Positions 43,898 through 53,912 of a stretch of DNA of 64,000 bases are shown piece by piece (within the stretch, counting starts at the first letter, position 1; each line of letters starts with the position of its first letter). The position numbers and the translations under genes are program-made. Below the pieces are notes generated by a model, which had not been told where the DNA came from, did no database searches, and worked only from the letters and a program-made list of their open reading frames with translations. Location: the NCBI RefSeq assembly GCF_001664485.1, contig NZ_CP013630.1:1925001-1989000 (forward strand), in the 5' to 3' direction. This DNA comes from Rhizobium sp. N324 (GTDB lineage: Bacteria; Pseudomonadota; Alphaproteobacteria; Rhizobiales; Rhizobiaceae).

Positions 43898-46800
43898 ATG
43901 GCTGATAAACAACTTGCGTATGATACGCGCGGAAAAGACGAACTGTTTGCCGACGACGATCCGTTGGCCGAACTTGCCCGTATCGTCGGCTTCGAGCCGC
44001 GTGTTGCAGCAAATACGATGACCGAAGCGCGGCGCGAGCCCGCCCTCGATCTCGAAGACGAGCTTGGGCGCGAGTTCGACCGCTACGATTCGCCCCGTCC
44101 GCTCGCAGAGCTCGACCGGCCCGCCGAGCCGATCTCCGATGACGACACGCCCGAAGATTACATCGAGCCCGTTCTCGATGTGTCTCCCGCCGTTGAGCGG
44201 CCTGAGGTTCCTGAGCCGGCTTTCGTTGCCTCTGTTGAGGCTGAGGAAGAAGCTCTGCCTGCCACAGTCACCTGGGACGCGCCCGCCGACGACCAGGCGG
44301 TTTGGCCGCAGCAGCTCTCCGTCGAGCCCGCTCACGGGACGCCGGTACAATCGGCCCTCGGCGGTGCGCGCGACCTGATCGAAGAGCTCGAGCTGTCGAT
44401 CGGCGCTGCTCCGGTTTCAGCAGTGCCGCAGCCTGCCAAGGCGCCGCAGTGGTCGGCCGCCAGCATCCGGCTGCCGCTTGCCAATTTCCACGCCGCTAAA
44501 CGAGAAGAAACGGTGGTTGCGCCGGAACCTGTGGTCGAAGCGGCCGCAGAGCCGCTGGCTGAAGCGCCGTCCGTCGATCTTGCCGCTGCAGAGCCGCAGC
44601 CCACAATCGAGCCGTCCACCCCGGTCGTCGAGCCGGCGGCGCCCGTCGTCGCTGCCGAGCCGTCCGAGGAGTTCGAATCCGCCTCTCCGTCGCTTGGCTT
44701 CCCGGCCGAGCTCGATCGCCATGACGAGGTGATCGCGTCCGAAGAGGTTGCCGAGACCGAGGACTTCGTCGAAATCGAAGACGAGCTTGAAGATTTCGGG
44801 TCCGACGCCGGTTTCGATCTCCTTGCCGCCGCCGTTGAAGGCGAGATCCAGGCCGATGCGGCGCTGACCGAGGTCGTGCCCGAAGTTCCGCACACTGCCG
44901 GCACTTTCGATCTTGACGATCTGCTCGCCGACGTCTCGCGCTATCCGGTGCCGCAGCGCCCCAATTCGTCGCCCGTTTCGCCGCAGGCCGAACCGATCGA
45001 AACAGCGCCCATTGCTGCCGCCCCCGTTGCCGCCGCGCCTATGGCCGCCGCATTTGTCGAGCCGCGGGTGATCGCGCCCGCACCGGTCGCCGCGGCCCCC
45101 GCTCGGCCCGCCCCGGTCGAGCCAGCGCAGGTCTACGCCGCCGAGGCCGCAAGGCCGGCCACGCTGCAGCCTGCCGAGGTCATAGCGCCCCAGCCTGCCG
45201 CAATGGCGTATTCGCGGGCGCCACAGCCTGTGCCTGAGGCCGACGACCCCTTCGCCGGCCATGATTTCGAGCTGGATCTTGCCGGCATCGAGCTGGAGCT
45301 CTCCGATCTCGATTTCTCCGAACCGGCCGAGCCTGCGCCGCAGCCGCCGGTCCGTGCCCCTCAGCAGGCCGCTGCCGTCTCTTCTCGGTCCGCCCCGGAG
45401 GTTGCGCCCGCGGAGTTTGCGCCTGAGCCGCAAACTCCGGCTTTCCAGCAGGCGGCTTCCACTGCTGCACCGCCTGCTCCGGTCATCGTTCAGTCCCAGG
45501 CTCCAACCGCGGCCCCGGCTCCGGCCTTCAACTGGGCGCCTGTCGCCGAATCGACCGAGGATCTGCCGTTTGATCCGGCGATGATCTCCGATCCGGAGGA
45601 TCGTCCTGAGGCGGTCGAGGACATGCACGTGCCGGCGTTGCCGCCGGTCGAGCAGCCCGCGCCGGTCGCGAAAACCCAGGATTTCGATTTCGATCTCGAC
45701 GCCGAGATCGCCAGCTTCTTCGAGCCGGCCAAGCCGCGCGAAACGCCGGCTCCGGTTCGCGATACGGCTGCCGCCGCAGCAAAGCCGGTCAAGCCAACCA
45801 TCGCCGATGGCCTCGATGATTTCGAACGGGCGCTTGAGGAGGATTTCCGCCGCAGCGTGCGCGAGCCGGTCGAGCGCCGCGAGACCTCCGAGGTCCGTAT
45901 CGAATCGGCAAGCCAGGCGGCCGATTTCAGCCGTGCCCGGTCGATGCGCCGGCTGCTGGCCGGAGCTGTCGTGCTCGTGGTCTTTGCCGGTGTCGGTTAC
46001 GGCGTCTATTCCTCCGTCTGGAACGGCGAGGGGCTCGGCATTGTCGCATCCGGCGAGCCGCGCGTGATCACCGCCGACAAGGAGCCGGTCAAGGTCGTCC
46101 CGGAAAATCCCGGCGGCAAGACCGTGCCGAACCAGGACAAGGCCGTCTACGACCGTGTTGCCGGTTCCGCCGAGGAGCCGAAGCAGAAGGCGCTGGTTTC
46201 TTCCGACGAGGCGCCGGTCGATGTCGTCCAGCGCACGCTGACACCGGAAGCGCTGCCTGAGGACGACGAGAACGCCAGTGCCGGTGATCAGGTCACGCCG
46301 ACTGCGGTCGGTGAGACGGAAGATCCGCGTCTGCTGCCGAACCAGGACAATGCGGACAACGCTGCCGCAGGCGGTGCCGACAAGACGCCGTCGGTTTCGC
46401 CGCGCAAGGTCCGCACGATGATCGTCAAGCCTGACGGCACCCTGGTCGCCCGTGAGGATTCAGCGCCCGCCGACCAGCCTGCTGCCCCGGCAACAGCGTC
46501 TGCACAGGCCGCTCAGCCGATGCCGGCGTTGACGGCCCCGTCGGCGCAATCGGCTTCACCAGTGCCGCCGGTCGCCGGAACGGCCGCAAGCTTCCCTTCA
46601 AATGCCGAGGTTGCCTCCGCCGATGCCCGCTCCGCGGCGCCTGTGGAAACCGCGCCGGCAAAGCCGCCGATTGCTACCGACGCCGATGCGCAGGCCGCAA
46701 ATCCGGCCCCGGTCGATGCGCCGGTGCGCCCGGTCAAGACCTCGGCGATCGGCGATACCGCGCCTGTTCCGACCGCCCGTCCGGTCGACCAGCCGGTCAA

Positions 46801-47161
46801 CGTCGTCGGCACGGTGACCGAGAAGGGCAATGTCCGCCCGGCCGCCCAGCAGCCGAAGACGGAAGTTGCGGCCGCAGCACCTGCCGCTGCCAAGCCGCAG
46901 CAGCAGGCCGCCTCCGCCGGCGGCTACGGCATCCAGATCGCCTCGCTGCCCTCGGAAGACGAGGCGAACAAATCCTATGCCAGCCTGTCGAAGAAATTCG
47001 CCGGCGTGCTTGGTGGTCGCGCTCATGAGATCCGCAGGGCCGATGTCGCCGGCAAGGGCACTTTCTACCGCGTCCGCATCCCGGCCGGTTCCAAGGACGA
47101 GGCCGCGGCGCTTTGCGAACAGTATCGCGCGGCGGGCGGAAGCTGCCTGATCTCCAGGTAA
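43898..47161 (+). CDS. Large SPOR-domain membrane protein
   Basis: A 1087-residue bitopic membrane protein. Residues 1-680 form a cytoplasmic, strongly acidic and Pro/Ala/Glu-rich region with little predicted fold, apart from conserved-looking LDLEDELGREFDRYDSP near the N-terminus. A single membrane helix lies at about residues 686-705 (LLAGAVVLVVFAGVGYGVYS). The periplasmic Ala/Pro/Thr-rich linker ends in a SPOR domain (about 1008-1087, GYGIQIASLPSEDEANK), which binds denuded septal glycan. The placement between argS and nagZ-scpAB is usual in rhizobia. It is probably a division or envelope factor; low-complexity length makes homologue sizes vary. ATG 43898 begins the conserved MADKQLAYD. 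Confidence 0.9.
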   Translation: MADKQLAYDTRGKDELFADDDPLAELARIVGFEPRVAANTMTEARREPALDLEDELGREFDRYDSPRPLAELDRPAEPISDDDTPEDYIEPVLDVSPAVERPEVPEPAFVASVEAEEEALPATVTWDAPADDQAVWPQQLSVEPAHGTPVQSALGGARDLIEELELSIGAAPVSAVPQPAKAPQWSAASIRLPLANFHAAKREETVVAPEPVVEAAAEPLAEAPSVDLAAAEPQPTIEPSTPVVEPAAPVVAAEPSEEFESASPSLGFPAELDRHDEVIASEEVAETEDFVEIEDELEDFGSDAGFDLLAAAVEGEIQADAALTEVVPEVPHTAGTFDLDDLLADVSRYPVPQRPNSSPVSPQAEPIETAPIAAAPVAAAPMAAAFVEPRVIAPAPVAAAPARPAPVEPAQVYAAEAARPATLQPAEVIAPQPAAMAYSRAPQPVPEADDPFAGHDFELDLAGIELELSDLDFSEPAEPAPQPPVRAPQQAAAVSSRSAPEVAPAEFAPEPQTPAFQQAASTAAPPAPVIVQSQAPTAAPAPAFNWAPVAESTEDLPFDPAMISDPEDRPEAVEDMHVPALPPVEQPAPVAKTQDFDFDLDAEIASFFEPAKPRETPAPVRDTAAAAAKPVKPTIADGLDDFERALEEDFRRSVREPVERRETSEVRIESASQAADFSRARSMRRLLAGAVVLVVFAGVGYGVYSSVWNGEGLGIVASGEPRVITADKEPVKVVPENPGGKTVPNQDKAVYDRVAGSAEEPKQKALVSSDEAPVDVVQRTLTPEALPEDDENASAGDQVTPTAVGETEDPRLLPNQDNADNAAAGGADKTPSVSPRKVRTMIVKPDGTLVAREDSAPADQPAAPATASAQAAQPMPALTAPSAQSASPVPPVAGTAASFPSNAEVASADARSAAPVETAPAKPPIATDADAQAANPAPVDAPVRPVKTSAIGDTAPVPTARPVDQPVNVVGTVTEKGNVRPAAQQPKTEVAAAAPAAAKPQQQAASAGGYGIQIASLPSEDEANKSYASLSKKFAGVLGGRAHEIRRADVAGKGTFYRVRIPAGSKDEAAALCEQYRAAGGSCLISR

Positions 47162-47180
47162 CTTCGCATCTTTGATTTAA

Positions 47181-47216
47181 AGAGCGGCGGGCCGGTTCGG
47201 TCCGCCGCTCTTTTTT
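47181..47216 (+). terminator. Terminator after the SPOR protein gene
   Basis: AGAGCGGCGGG pairs with the CCGCCGCTCT arm and is followed by six T, 20 nt after the stop. Confidence 0.85.
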
Positions 47217-47271
47217 GTGCATCGCGCCCGACCTTGCTCGCATTTGGCCGGCCGCAGTCTATGATTCTGAG

Positions 47272-48285
47272 ATGACCGAATCAAAAGCGATGATCCTGGG
47301 CTGCAGCGGCCTTGCCCTCACATCCGAAGAGAAGGCCTTCTACCGGGGCGAACGGCCCTGGGGCTTCATCCTCTTCGGGCGCAACATCTCCGAAGCAGGG
47401 CAGATCGCCGATCTCGTCGCCGAACTGCGCGACAGCGTCGGCTGGCATGCGCCGGTGCTGATCGACCAGGAGGGGGGCCGCGTTCAGCGCATCCGTCCGC
47501 CGGTTCTCGCGCGTTATCCTTCCGGCCAGGCGCTCGGCGATCTCTATCGCCGCGACCCGGCGCTCGGCCTGCGCGCCGCCTGGGCGATGTCGCGGCTGCA
47601 TGCCTTCGATCTTTCGCGCCTCGGCATCGATGTCGATTGCCTGCCGGTGCTCGATGTGCCGGTCGAGGGCAGCAGCAACGTCATCGGCGACCGCGCCTAT
47701 GGCGGCGATCCCGAGACCGTCATCGCCATGGGCCGGGCTGCTGCCGAAGGGCTGAAGGCGGGCGGCCTGCTGCCTGTCATCAAGCATATGCCCGGCCACG
47801 GCCGCGGCTTTGCCGATTCCCATCTGGAACTGCCTGTCGTCACCGTCTCGCGCGAGGAATTGGAGGCTCATGATTTCCCGCCGTTTATCGCGATGAAGGA
47901 CGAGTTGATGGCGATGACCTGCCACGTCGTCTTCACCGCCATCGACCGGGACAATCCGGCGACGACCTCGCGCACCGTGACCGAGGGCATTATCCGCAAG
48001 CATATCGGCTTTAACGGTCTGCTGCTTTCCGACGACAGTTCGATGAATGCTCTTTCCGGCACGATCGGCGAACGTGCGGCGAATATTATTGCAGGCGGAT
48101 GCGATATCGTGCTGCATTGCAATGGCCATATGGACGAGATGCTGGATGTCGTGGCAAATGTTCCGCCGCTCCGCGGCGCGTCGCTTGCCCGCGCGAAAGC
48201 GGTGGAAGCAGGTTTTGCCGCTCCGGATGCCGCCGATGAGGCGGAGTTGCGGGCGGAATTCGAGGCGATATTTGCGATGGTGTGA
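47272..48285 (+). CDS. nagZ: Beta-N-acetylhexosaminidase (GH3)
   Basis: A 337-residue cytoplasmic glycosidase that removes N-acetylglucosamine from anhydro-muropeptides during peptidoglycan recycling. It has GH3 signatures IDQEGGRVQRIR, the substrate-loop KHMPGHGRGFADSHLELP with the catalytic His near residue 177, and the nucleophile aspartate in LLSDDSSMNAL. It has no signal peptide, as expected for NagZ. It starts after a terminator and precedes scpA by 15 nt, beginning the nagZ-scpA-scpB-tatABC run. Confidence 0.94.
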   Translation: MTESKAMILGCSGLALTSEEKAFYRGERPWGFILFGRNISEAGQIADLVAELRDSVGWHAPVLIDQEGGRVQRIRPPVLARYPSGQALGDLYRRDPALGLRAAWAMSRLHAFDLSRLGIDVDCLPVLDVPVEGSSNVIGDRAYGGDPETVIAMGRAAAEGLKAGGLLPVIKHMPGHGRGFADSHLELPVVTVSREELEAHDFPPFIAMKDELMAMTCHVVFTAIDRDNPATTSRTVTEGIIRKHIGFNGLLLSDDSSMNALSGTIGERAANIIAGGCDIVLHCNGHMDEMLDVVANVPPLRGASLARAKAVEAGFAAPDAADEAELRAEFEAIFAMV

Positions 48286-48300
48286 TCGCAGAGGAGCAGG

Positions 48301-49161
48301 GTGGTGAGTACGGTCAAAGGCACGGAGCGTCCGCAGGCGGCAACGCCGATGGACAAGCTGTGGCAGGATAACGGCGCCGAGCGCGCCAGCCACGAGCCGG
48401 CGCTGGTGATCGACGTCGCCGGTTTCGAAGGCCCGCTCGACCTGTTGCTCTATCTCGCCCGCAACCAGAAGGTAGACCTGTCGCGCATTTCCGTGCTGGC
48501 GCTCGCCGAGCAATATCTGCAGTTCGTCGAGAGCGCCCGGCGTATCCGCATCGAGCTTGCCGCCGATTATCTCGTCATGGCGGCCTGGCTTGCCTATCTC
48601 AAGTCTCGGCTGCTGATACCCCAGCAGATCAAGGATGACGGTCCTTCGGGCGAGGAGATGGCGGCAACGCTCGCCTTCCGGCTGAAACGCCTCGAAGCCA
48701 TGCGCCAGGCGGCGGAGGGCCTCGTCAACCGCAACCGCCTCGGCCGCGACATCTTCGTGCGCGGCGCGCCCGAGCATATTCCCGACCGGCAGCAATCCGC
48801 CTATGCGGCAAGCCTGTACGACCTTTTGACCGCCTATGCGGCGCTGCGCCAGCGCAACGCCGTTACCCAGGTGACCATCGAGAGACGCAGCGTCTGGTCG
48901 CTGACCGATGCGCGTGAATTGCTGACCCAGATGATCGGCGAGGTCGGCGACTGGACCGCGATGGAGCATTATCTGCTGCGTTATCTCGCGACGCCCGAGG
49001 AACGCGTCACGGCGATCGCCAGCGCCTTTGCCGCCTCGCTGGAGCTGGTGCGCGAGGGCAAGCTGGAAATCCGCCAGGACGGCGCCTTCCAGCCGATATA
49101 CATGCGTCGCGGACCCAAACACGCCACGCTGCAGGTGGTGGAGCAGGAGCAGCCGGTTTGA
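48301..49161 (+). CDS. scpA: Segregation and condensation protein A
   Basis: A 286-residue kleisin that bridges SMC heads and recruits ScpB for chromosome condensation. Typical FEGPLDLLLYLARNQKVDLSRI appears near residue 43, with the C-terminal winged helix near LLTQMIGEVGDWTAMEHYL. Start is GTG 48301 (or 48304) with AGGAG about 7 nt upstream. The stop overlaps the scpB start. Confidence 0.93.
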   Translation: MVSTVKGTERPQAATPMDKLWQDNGAERASHEPALVIDVAGFEGPLDLLLYLARNQKVDLSRISVLALAEQYLQFVESARRIRIELAADYLVMAAWLAYLKSRLLIPQQIKDDGPSGEEMAATLAFRLKRLEAMRQAAEGLVNRNRLGRDIFVRGAPEHIPDRQQSAYAASLYDLLTAYAALRQRNAVTQVTIERRSVWSLTDARELLTQMIGEVGDWTAMEHYLLRYLATPEERVTAIASAFAASLELVREGKLEIRQDGAFQPIYMRRGPKHATLQVVEQEQPV

Positions 49162-49874
49162 TCGATCCGCAGAGCGAAGAGGATTTCGAGGACGATTTCG
49201 AAGGCAGGAGCCGCGACCTGCAGGCGGAGATCGAGGCGGAACGCATCGCCGAAGCGCTGGTCTTCGCCTCCTCGCAGCCGGTCTCCGAGAGCTTCCTGGC
49301 TGAGCGTCTAGCTGAGAATACTGACGTGCGCGCTATCATGCAGCGCCTGAAAGCGCACTATGCGCCGCGGGGCGTCAACCTCGTGCAGATCGAGGGCGCC
49401 TGGGCTTTCCGCACCGCCGCCGATCTCTCCTTCGTCATCCGTCGCGACGACAACGAGGTGAAGAAACTTTCGCGCGCCGCATTGGAAGTGCTGGCGATCA
49501 TCGCCTATCACCAGCCGGTGACGCGTGCCGAGATCGAGGATATCCGCGGCGTCCAGACCTCGCGCGGCACGCTCGACGTGCTGATGGAGGCGGGCTGGGT
49601 GCGGTTTCGCGGCCGCCGGCGTACGCCTGGCCGGCCGGTGACATTGGGTACGACACGCGATTTTCTCGACCATTTCGGCCTCGAGGAATTGCGCGATCTG
49701 CCCGGTCTCGAAGAATTGAAGGGCGCGGGCCTGCTCTCGGGCCGCATTCCAGCGAATTTCAATATTCCCTCGCCATTGATGAACGACGAGCTGAGCGAGG
49801 ACGAAGACCCCATTACCCAGATGGATCTCGAAGAACTTGGGTTGCTCGCCCCGCGTTCTACCTCCGAAGATTGA
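49158..49874 (+). CDS. scpB: Segregation and condensation protein B
   Basis: A 238-residue dimeric winged-helix protein binding the ScpA linker in the SMC-ScpAB complex. Family block ALEVLAIIAYHQPVTRAEIEDIRGV is present at about residue 110, followed by RGRRRTPGRPVTLGTT. It starts with TTG inside the overlap TTGA with the scpA stop, an uncommon but coupled arrangement. An extra acidic N-terminus precedes the first domain. Confidence 0.92.
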   Translation: MIDPQSEEDFEDDFEGRSRDLQAEIEAERIAEALVFASSQPVSESFLAERLAENTDVRAIMQRLKAHYAPRGVNLVQIEGAWAFRTAADLSFVIRRDDNEVKKLSRAALEVLAIIAYHQPVTRAEIEDIRGVQTSRGTLDVLMEAGWVRFRGRRRTPGRPVTLGTTRDFLDHFGLEELRDLPGLEELKGAGLLSGRIPANFNIPSPLMNDELSEDEDPITQMDLEELGLLAPRSTSED

Positions 49875-50057
49875 AGGACTTCGTCTTGCTTTCGCCACGC
49901 ATGACGAAAACAATGGTGCTCATGATTTTTCGGGGGGCTGTGGCTTGTCACACGGGGCGATACCGTGACATTAAGCGCAGTTCGAAGGACTTGATGTTGG
50001 AAACGATGTCGGAAATCCTTACATCATGGGAACATCGAATAAAGGGAGTAAGCGCAA

Positions 50058-50252
50058 ATGATGGGTTCTTTTAGCATGTGGCACTGGTTGATCGTTCTGG
50101 TCATCGTGCTGTTGTTGTTCGGTCGCGGCAAGATCCCGGAACTGATGGGCGATGTCGCCAAGGGCATCAAAAGCTTCAAGAAGGGCATGACGGACGAAGA
50201 CGCGCCGGATACGGCCAAGACCGTCGATCACAAGGCCGACGAAACGAAGTAA
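50058..50252 (+). CDS. tatA: Sec-independent translocase subunit TatA
   Basis: A 64-residue pore-forming Tat component: an N-terminal membrane helix ([18 protein letters not shown]), the hinge [17 protein letters not shown] and an amphipathic helix, then a charged tail. A GGGAG site precedes the ATG by 11 nt. First gene of tatABC. Confidence 0.95.
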
Positions 50253-50303
50253 CCAAGTGCGGGAAAAAGCGCAGCCCCCGCGCTTCCCGTCCAGGAGCCT
50301 TGC

Positions 50304-50927
50304 ATGTTCGATATTGGCTGGACCGAGCTTTTGGTCATCGCGGTCGTCCTGATCGTGGTTGTCGGTCCCAAGGATTTACCGCCGATGCTGCGCGCTTTCG
50401 GCAAGATGACGCAGCGCGCCCGCAAGGTGGCGGGTGAATTCCGGGCGCAGTTCGACGAAGCGTTGCGCGAGGCCGAGCTTGATGATGTCCGCCAGACGCT
50501 GAGTGACGCCCAGAAGCTCAATCCGGTCAACAGTCTGCGCGAGGCGATGAACCCGCTTCGCCAGATGGGCAACGAGATCAAGGCCGACCTGCAGAAGGCT
50601 GCTGCGCCCGAGAACAAGACCGAAGTGCCGCCAGCTGCGGTTTCAGTGCCGACGCCGTCAATGAGCCTGCCGGAAACGCCGCCGCTGGTACCCGAGCCCG
50701 CGCCGACGCCGGAACCCGTTGCTGCAGCCGTCGCTACGGCCGATGCGGTTGCCGCCAAGCCGAAAGCTGTGCGCAAGCCGCGCGCCAAGGCCGCAGATAA
50801 GGCCGCCTTTGCCATCGCCGCGCCCGTGGAAAGCGCGGCTGCGGAAAAGCCGAAGCGCACGACGGCTGCCAGAAAGCCCGCAGCACCGAAAGCGTCCGTG
50901 CAGAAGAACAAGAAGGACGAGGCATGA
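50304..50927 (+). CDS. tatB: Sec-independent translocase subunit TatB
   Basis: A 207-residue Tat receptor component. The N-terminal helix MFDIGWTELLVIAVVLIVVV has the invariant Glu, followed by GPKDLPPMLRAFGKM and a long amphipathic helix. The C-terminal half is Pro/Ala/Lys-rich, longer than in enterobacteria. The stop overlaps the tatC start (ATGA). Confidence 0.95.
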   Translation: MFDIGWTELLVIAVVLIVVVGPKDLPPMLRAFGKMTQRARKVAGEFRAQFDEALREAELDDVRQTLSDAQKLNPVNSLREAMNPLRQMGNEIKADLQKAAAPENKTEVPPAAVSVPTPSMSLPETPPLVPEPAPTPEPVAAAVATADAVAAKPKAVRKPRAKAADKAAFAIAAPVESAAAEKPKRTTAARKPAAPKASVQKNKKDEA

Positions 50928-51751
50928 GCGGTGATATCGAAGACAAGCCGCAGCCGCTGATCGAGCACCTGATGGAGCTGCGCACGCGGCTGATCTGGTC
51001 GATCGGCGCGTTTTTCGTCGCCTTCATCGCATGCTTCTTTTTTGCCAAGCATCTCTTCAACTATCTGGTCGTTCCCTACAAGACGGCCGTGGAGTGGGCG
51101 CATCTCGACGTCGAGAAGGCGCAGCTGATTTATACCGCGCCGCAGGAATTCTTCTTCACGCAGGTCAAGGTGGCGATGTTCGGCGGCCTGGTGGTCGCTT
51201 TCCCAATCATTGCCGCGCAGGTCTACAAGTTCGTCGCGCCCGGTCTCTACAAAAACGAGCGCCAGGCCTTCCTGCCGTTCCTGATTGCTTCGCCGGTCCT
51301 GTTCCTGATGGGCGCGGCCCTCGTCTACTTCTTCTTCACGCCAATGGTCATGTGGTTCTTCCTGTCGATGCAGCAGGCGCCGGGTCATGACGAAGTGGCG
51401 ATCTCGCTGATGCCGAAGGTCTCGGAATATTTGAGCCTGATCATGACGCTGGTCTTCTCCTTCGGTCTCGTCTTCCAGCTGCCCGTCATCACCACGCTGC
51501 TTGCCCGTGTCGGCCTGCTGACATCACAATGGCTCGCCGAAAAGCGCAAGTTCGCCATCGTGCTTGCTTTCGTCGTCGCCGCGGTGCTGACGCCGCCGGA
51601 TCCGATGTCCCAGATCGGCCTTGCGATACCGACGATCCTTCTCTACGAGATTTCCATCCATGCGGCGCGACTCGTGGAGCGCCAGCGTGCCCGGCAGGCG
51701 GTCGAAAAGGACACCGAATCCGCGGACGTTGCCAAGACGGACAGCGTCTGA
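50924..51751 (+). CDS. tatC: Sec-independent translocase subunit TatC
   Basis: A 275-residue, six-helix core receptor that binds twin-arginine signal peptides. It has the signature PLIEHLMELRTRLIWS with the signal-binding Glu, then FFTQVKVAMFGGLVVAFPII and the late helix segment AAVLTPPDPMSQIGLAIP. A likely local client is the TRAP binding protein at 15391-16389. Confidence 0.96.
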   Translation: MSGDIEDKPQPLIEHLMELRTRLIWSIGAFFVAFIACFFFAKHLFNYLVVPYKTAVEWAHLDVEKAQLIYTAPQEFFFTQVKVAMFGGLVVAFPIIAAQVYKFVAPGLYKNERQAFLPFLIASPVLFLMGAALVYFFFTPMVMWFFLSMQQAPGHDEVAISLMPKVSEYLSLIMTLVFSFGLVFQLPVITTLLARVGLLTSQWLAEKRKFAIVLAFVVAAVLTPPDPMSQIGLAIPTILLYEISIHAARLVERQRARQAVEKDTESADVAKTDSV

Positions 51752-51850
51752 GCGGCAATCCGGAAATCCTTTCAAGAACGCCGTCTTATCCGGTCGAAGC
51801 CCGGTCAGGCTTTGGCCGGCTCACTTCTGTTGCAACGACCTGGAACGACG

Positions 51851-53134
51851 ATGCTCGATATCAAATGGATCCGTGAGAATCCCGAAGCGCTCGATGCCGC
51901 CCTTGCCAAGCGCGGTGCGGAGCCCCTGGCACAAAATCTCGTTGCCCTCGATGAAAAACGCCGCTCCGCCGTGCAGAAGGCGCAGGACCTGCTGTCCCGC
52001 CGCAATCTCGCCTCCAAGGAGATCGGCGCGGCGCTATCCCAGAAGAACGGCGAACTCGCGGAGAAGCTGAAGGCCGAGGTCGCCGAGCTGAAAGCGCTGT
52101 TGCCGACGATCGAGGAAGAGGATCGGCAGCTGACGGCCGAGCTCAACGACGCACTCTCGCGCATCCCGAACATACCTTTCGACGATGTCCCGGTGGGCAA
52201 GGACGAGCATGACAATGTCGTCACCCGCACCGTCGGCGAAAAGCCGCGCTGGAACCACACGCCGAAGGAGCACTTCGAAATCGGCGAGGCGCTCGGTTAT
52301 ATGGATTTCGAGCGCGCCGCCAAGCTCTCCGGTTCGCGCTTCACGGTGCTGACCGGGCCGCTCGCCAGGCTCGAGCGCGCACTCGGCCAGTTCATGATCG
52401 ATCTCCACACCCGCGAGCACGGTTATACCGAAGTCAGCTCGCCGCTGATGGTTCGGGCTGAAGCGGTGTTCGGCACCGGCAGCCTGCCGAAGTTCGAAGA
52501 GGATCTCTTCAAGACGACGGATGGCCGCTATCTCATTCCAACCGCTGAGGTGACGCTCACCAATCTGGTGCGCGAGGACATCCTCGACCAGGAAAAGCTG
52601 CCGCTGCGCTTCACCGCGCTGACGCCGTCTTTCCGCTCGGAAGCGGGCTCGGCCGGCCGCGACACCCGCGGCATGCTGCGCCAGCACCAGTTCTGGAAAT
52701 GCGAACTCGTCTCGATCACCGATGCCGAGAGTGCCATCGCCGAGCATGAAAGGATGACCGCCTGCGCCGAAGAAGTGCTGAAGCGGCTCGGCCTGCATTT
52801 CCGCACGATGACGCTGTGCACCGGCGACATGGGCTTCGGCTCGCGCAAGACCTACGATCTCGAAGTCTGGCTGCCGGGACAGAACGCCTTCCGTGAAATC
52901 TCCTCCTGCTCGGTCTGCGGCGATTTCCAGGCCCGCCGGATGAATGCGCGCTACCGCGGCAAGGACGATAAAAACAATAAGTTCGTCCACACGCTGAACG
53001 GCTCCGGCACCGCCGTCGGCCGCTGCATGATCGCCGTGCTTGAAAATTATGTGAACGAGGACGGTTCCGTCACGATTCCGGACGTTTTGCTGCCTTATAT
53101 GGGCGGATTGACCAAGATCGAACGGGCGGCCTGA
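51851..53134 (+). CDS. serS: Serine--tRNA ligase
   Basis: A 427-residue class II synthetase for tRNA-Ser (and selenocysteine tRNA if present). The N-terminal coiled-coil arm covers about residues 30-100. Motif 2 is [20 protein letters not shown] and motif 3 is the [18 protein letters not shown] segment. ATG 51851 ([12 protein letters not shown]) is the family start. It lies 4 nt upstream of surE, so they are co-transcribed. Confidence 0.97.
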   Translation: MLDIKWIRENPEALDAALAKRGAEPLAQNLVALDEKRRSAVQKAQDLLSRRNLASKEIGAALSQKNGELAEKLKAEVAELKALLPTIEEEDRQLTAELNDALSRIPNIPFDDVPVGKDEHDNVVTRTVGEKPRWNHTPKEHFEIGEALGYMDFERAAKLSGSRFTVLTGPLARLERALGQFMIDLHTREHGYTEVSSPLMVRAEAVFGTGSLPKFEEDLFKTTDGRYLIPTAEVTLTNLVREDILDQEKLPLRFTALTPSFRSEAGSAGRDTRGMLRQHQFWKCELVSITDAESAIAEHERMTACAEEVLKRLGLHFRTMTLCTGDMGFGSRKTYDLEVWLPGQNAFREISSCSVCGDFQARRMNARYRGKDDKNNKFVHTLNGSGTAVGRCMIAVLENYVNEDGSVTIPDVLLPYMGGLTKIERAA

Positions 53135-53138
53135 GGCG

Positions 53139-53912
53139 ATGCGCATCCTGCTGACGAATGACGACGGCATTCACGCCGAAGGCTTGGCCGCGCTGGAGCG
53201 GATCGCCCGCACGCTGTCCGACGACGTCTGGATCGTGGCGCCCGAGACCGACCAGAGCGGCCTTGCCCATTCGCTGAGCCTGTCCGAGCCTTTGCGGCTG
53301 CGCAAGATTTCCGACAAGCATTTCGCCCTGCGCGGCACGCCAACCGATTGCGTCATCATGGGCATTCGGCAGGTGATGGACATCAAGCCCGATCTCGTCC
53401 TTTCCGGCGTCAATTCCGGCTCGAACGTCGCTGATGACGTGACCTATTCCGGCACGATCGCCGGCGCCATCGAGGGCACGATGCAGGGGGTGCGCTCCTT
53501 CGCGCTGAGTCAGGCCTATCTCTATGAGGACGGTGCGCGCATCGTGCCCTGGGAGGTCTGCGAGACGCATGCGCCGGCTCTTCTGGAAAAGCTGATGGTT
53601 CTGGACCTGCCGGAGGGCACGTTCCTCAATCTCAACTTCCCGAACTGCCGTCCCGGCGATGTCGACGGCGCCGAGGTGACCATGCAGGGCAAGCTCGCCT
53701 TCAACCTGCAGGTCGATGCCCGCTCCGATGGCCGGGGCTTTCCCTACTATTGGCTGAAATTCGGCGAACGCGCCGGCGCCTTCATCGAAGGCACCGATAT
53801 TCACGCCTTGAAGCATAACAAGATTTCGGTAACGCCTTTGAAACTGGATCTGACCGATTATTCCGTAACGGACCGCGTGGCGCGGGCCCTGGGATACGGA
53901 GCACAGGTTTGA
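53139..53912 (+). CDS. surE: 5'/3'-nucleotidase SurE
   Basis: A 257-residue metal-dependent nucleotidase linked to stationary-phase survival. It starts [15 protein letters not shown] with the two metal-binding aspartates, then [14 protein letters not shown] and [20 protein letters not shown]. The serS-surE-pcm order is a frequent operon in alphaproteobacteria. Confidence 0.96.
   Translation: MRILLTNDDGIHAEGLAALERIARTLSDDVWIVAPETDQSGLAHSLSLSEPLRLRKISDKHFALRGTPTDCVIMGIRQVMDIKPDLVLSGVNSGSNVADDVTYSGTIAGAIEGTMQGVRSFALSQAYLYEDGARIVPWEVCETHAPALLEKLMVLDLPEGTFLNLNFPNCRPGDVDGAEVTMQGKLAFNLQVDARSDGRGFPYYWLKFGERAGAFIEGTDIHALKHNKISVTPLKLDLTDYSVTDRVARALGYGAQV

Noticed and set aside
44417..45628. 403-codon minus-strand frame opposite the SPOR protein
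   Set aside because: Arg/Gly-rich antisense of Pro/Ala repeats; no supporting signals.
43898..47161. Apparent repeats in the Pro/Ala-rich SPOR protein gene
   Set aside because: Compositional similarity only; no constant repeat unit could be aligned.
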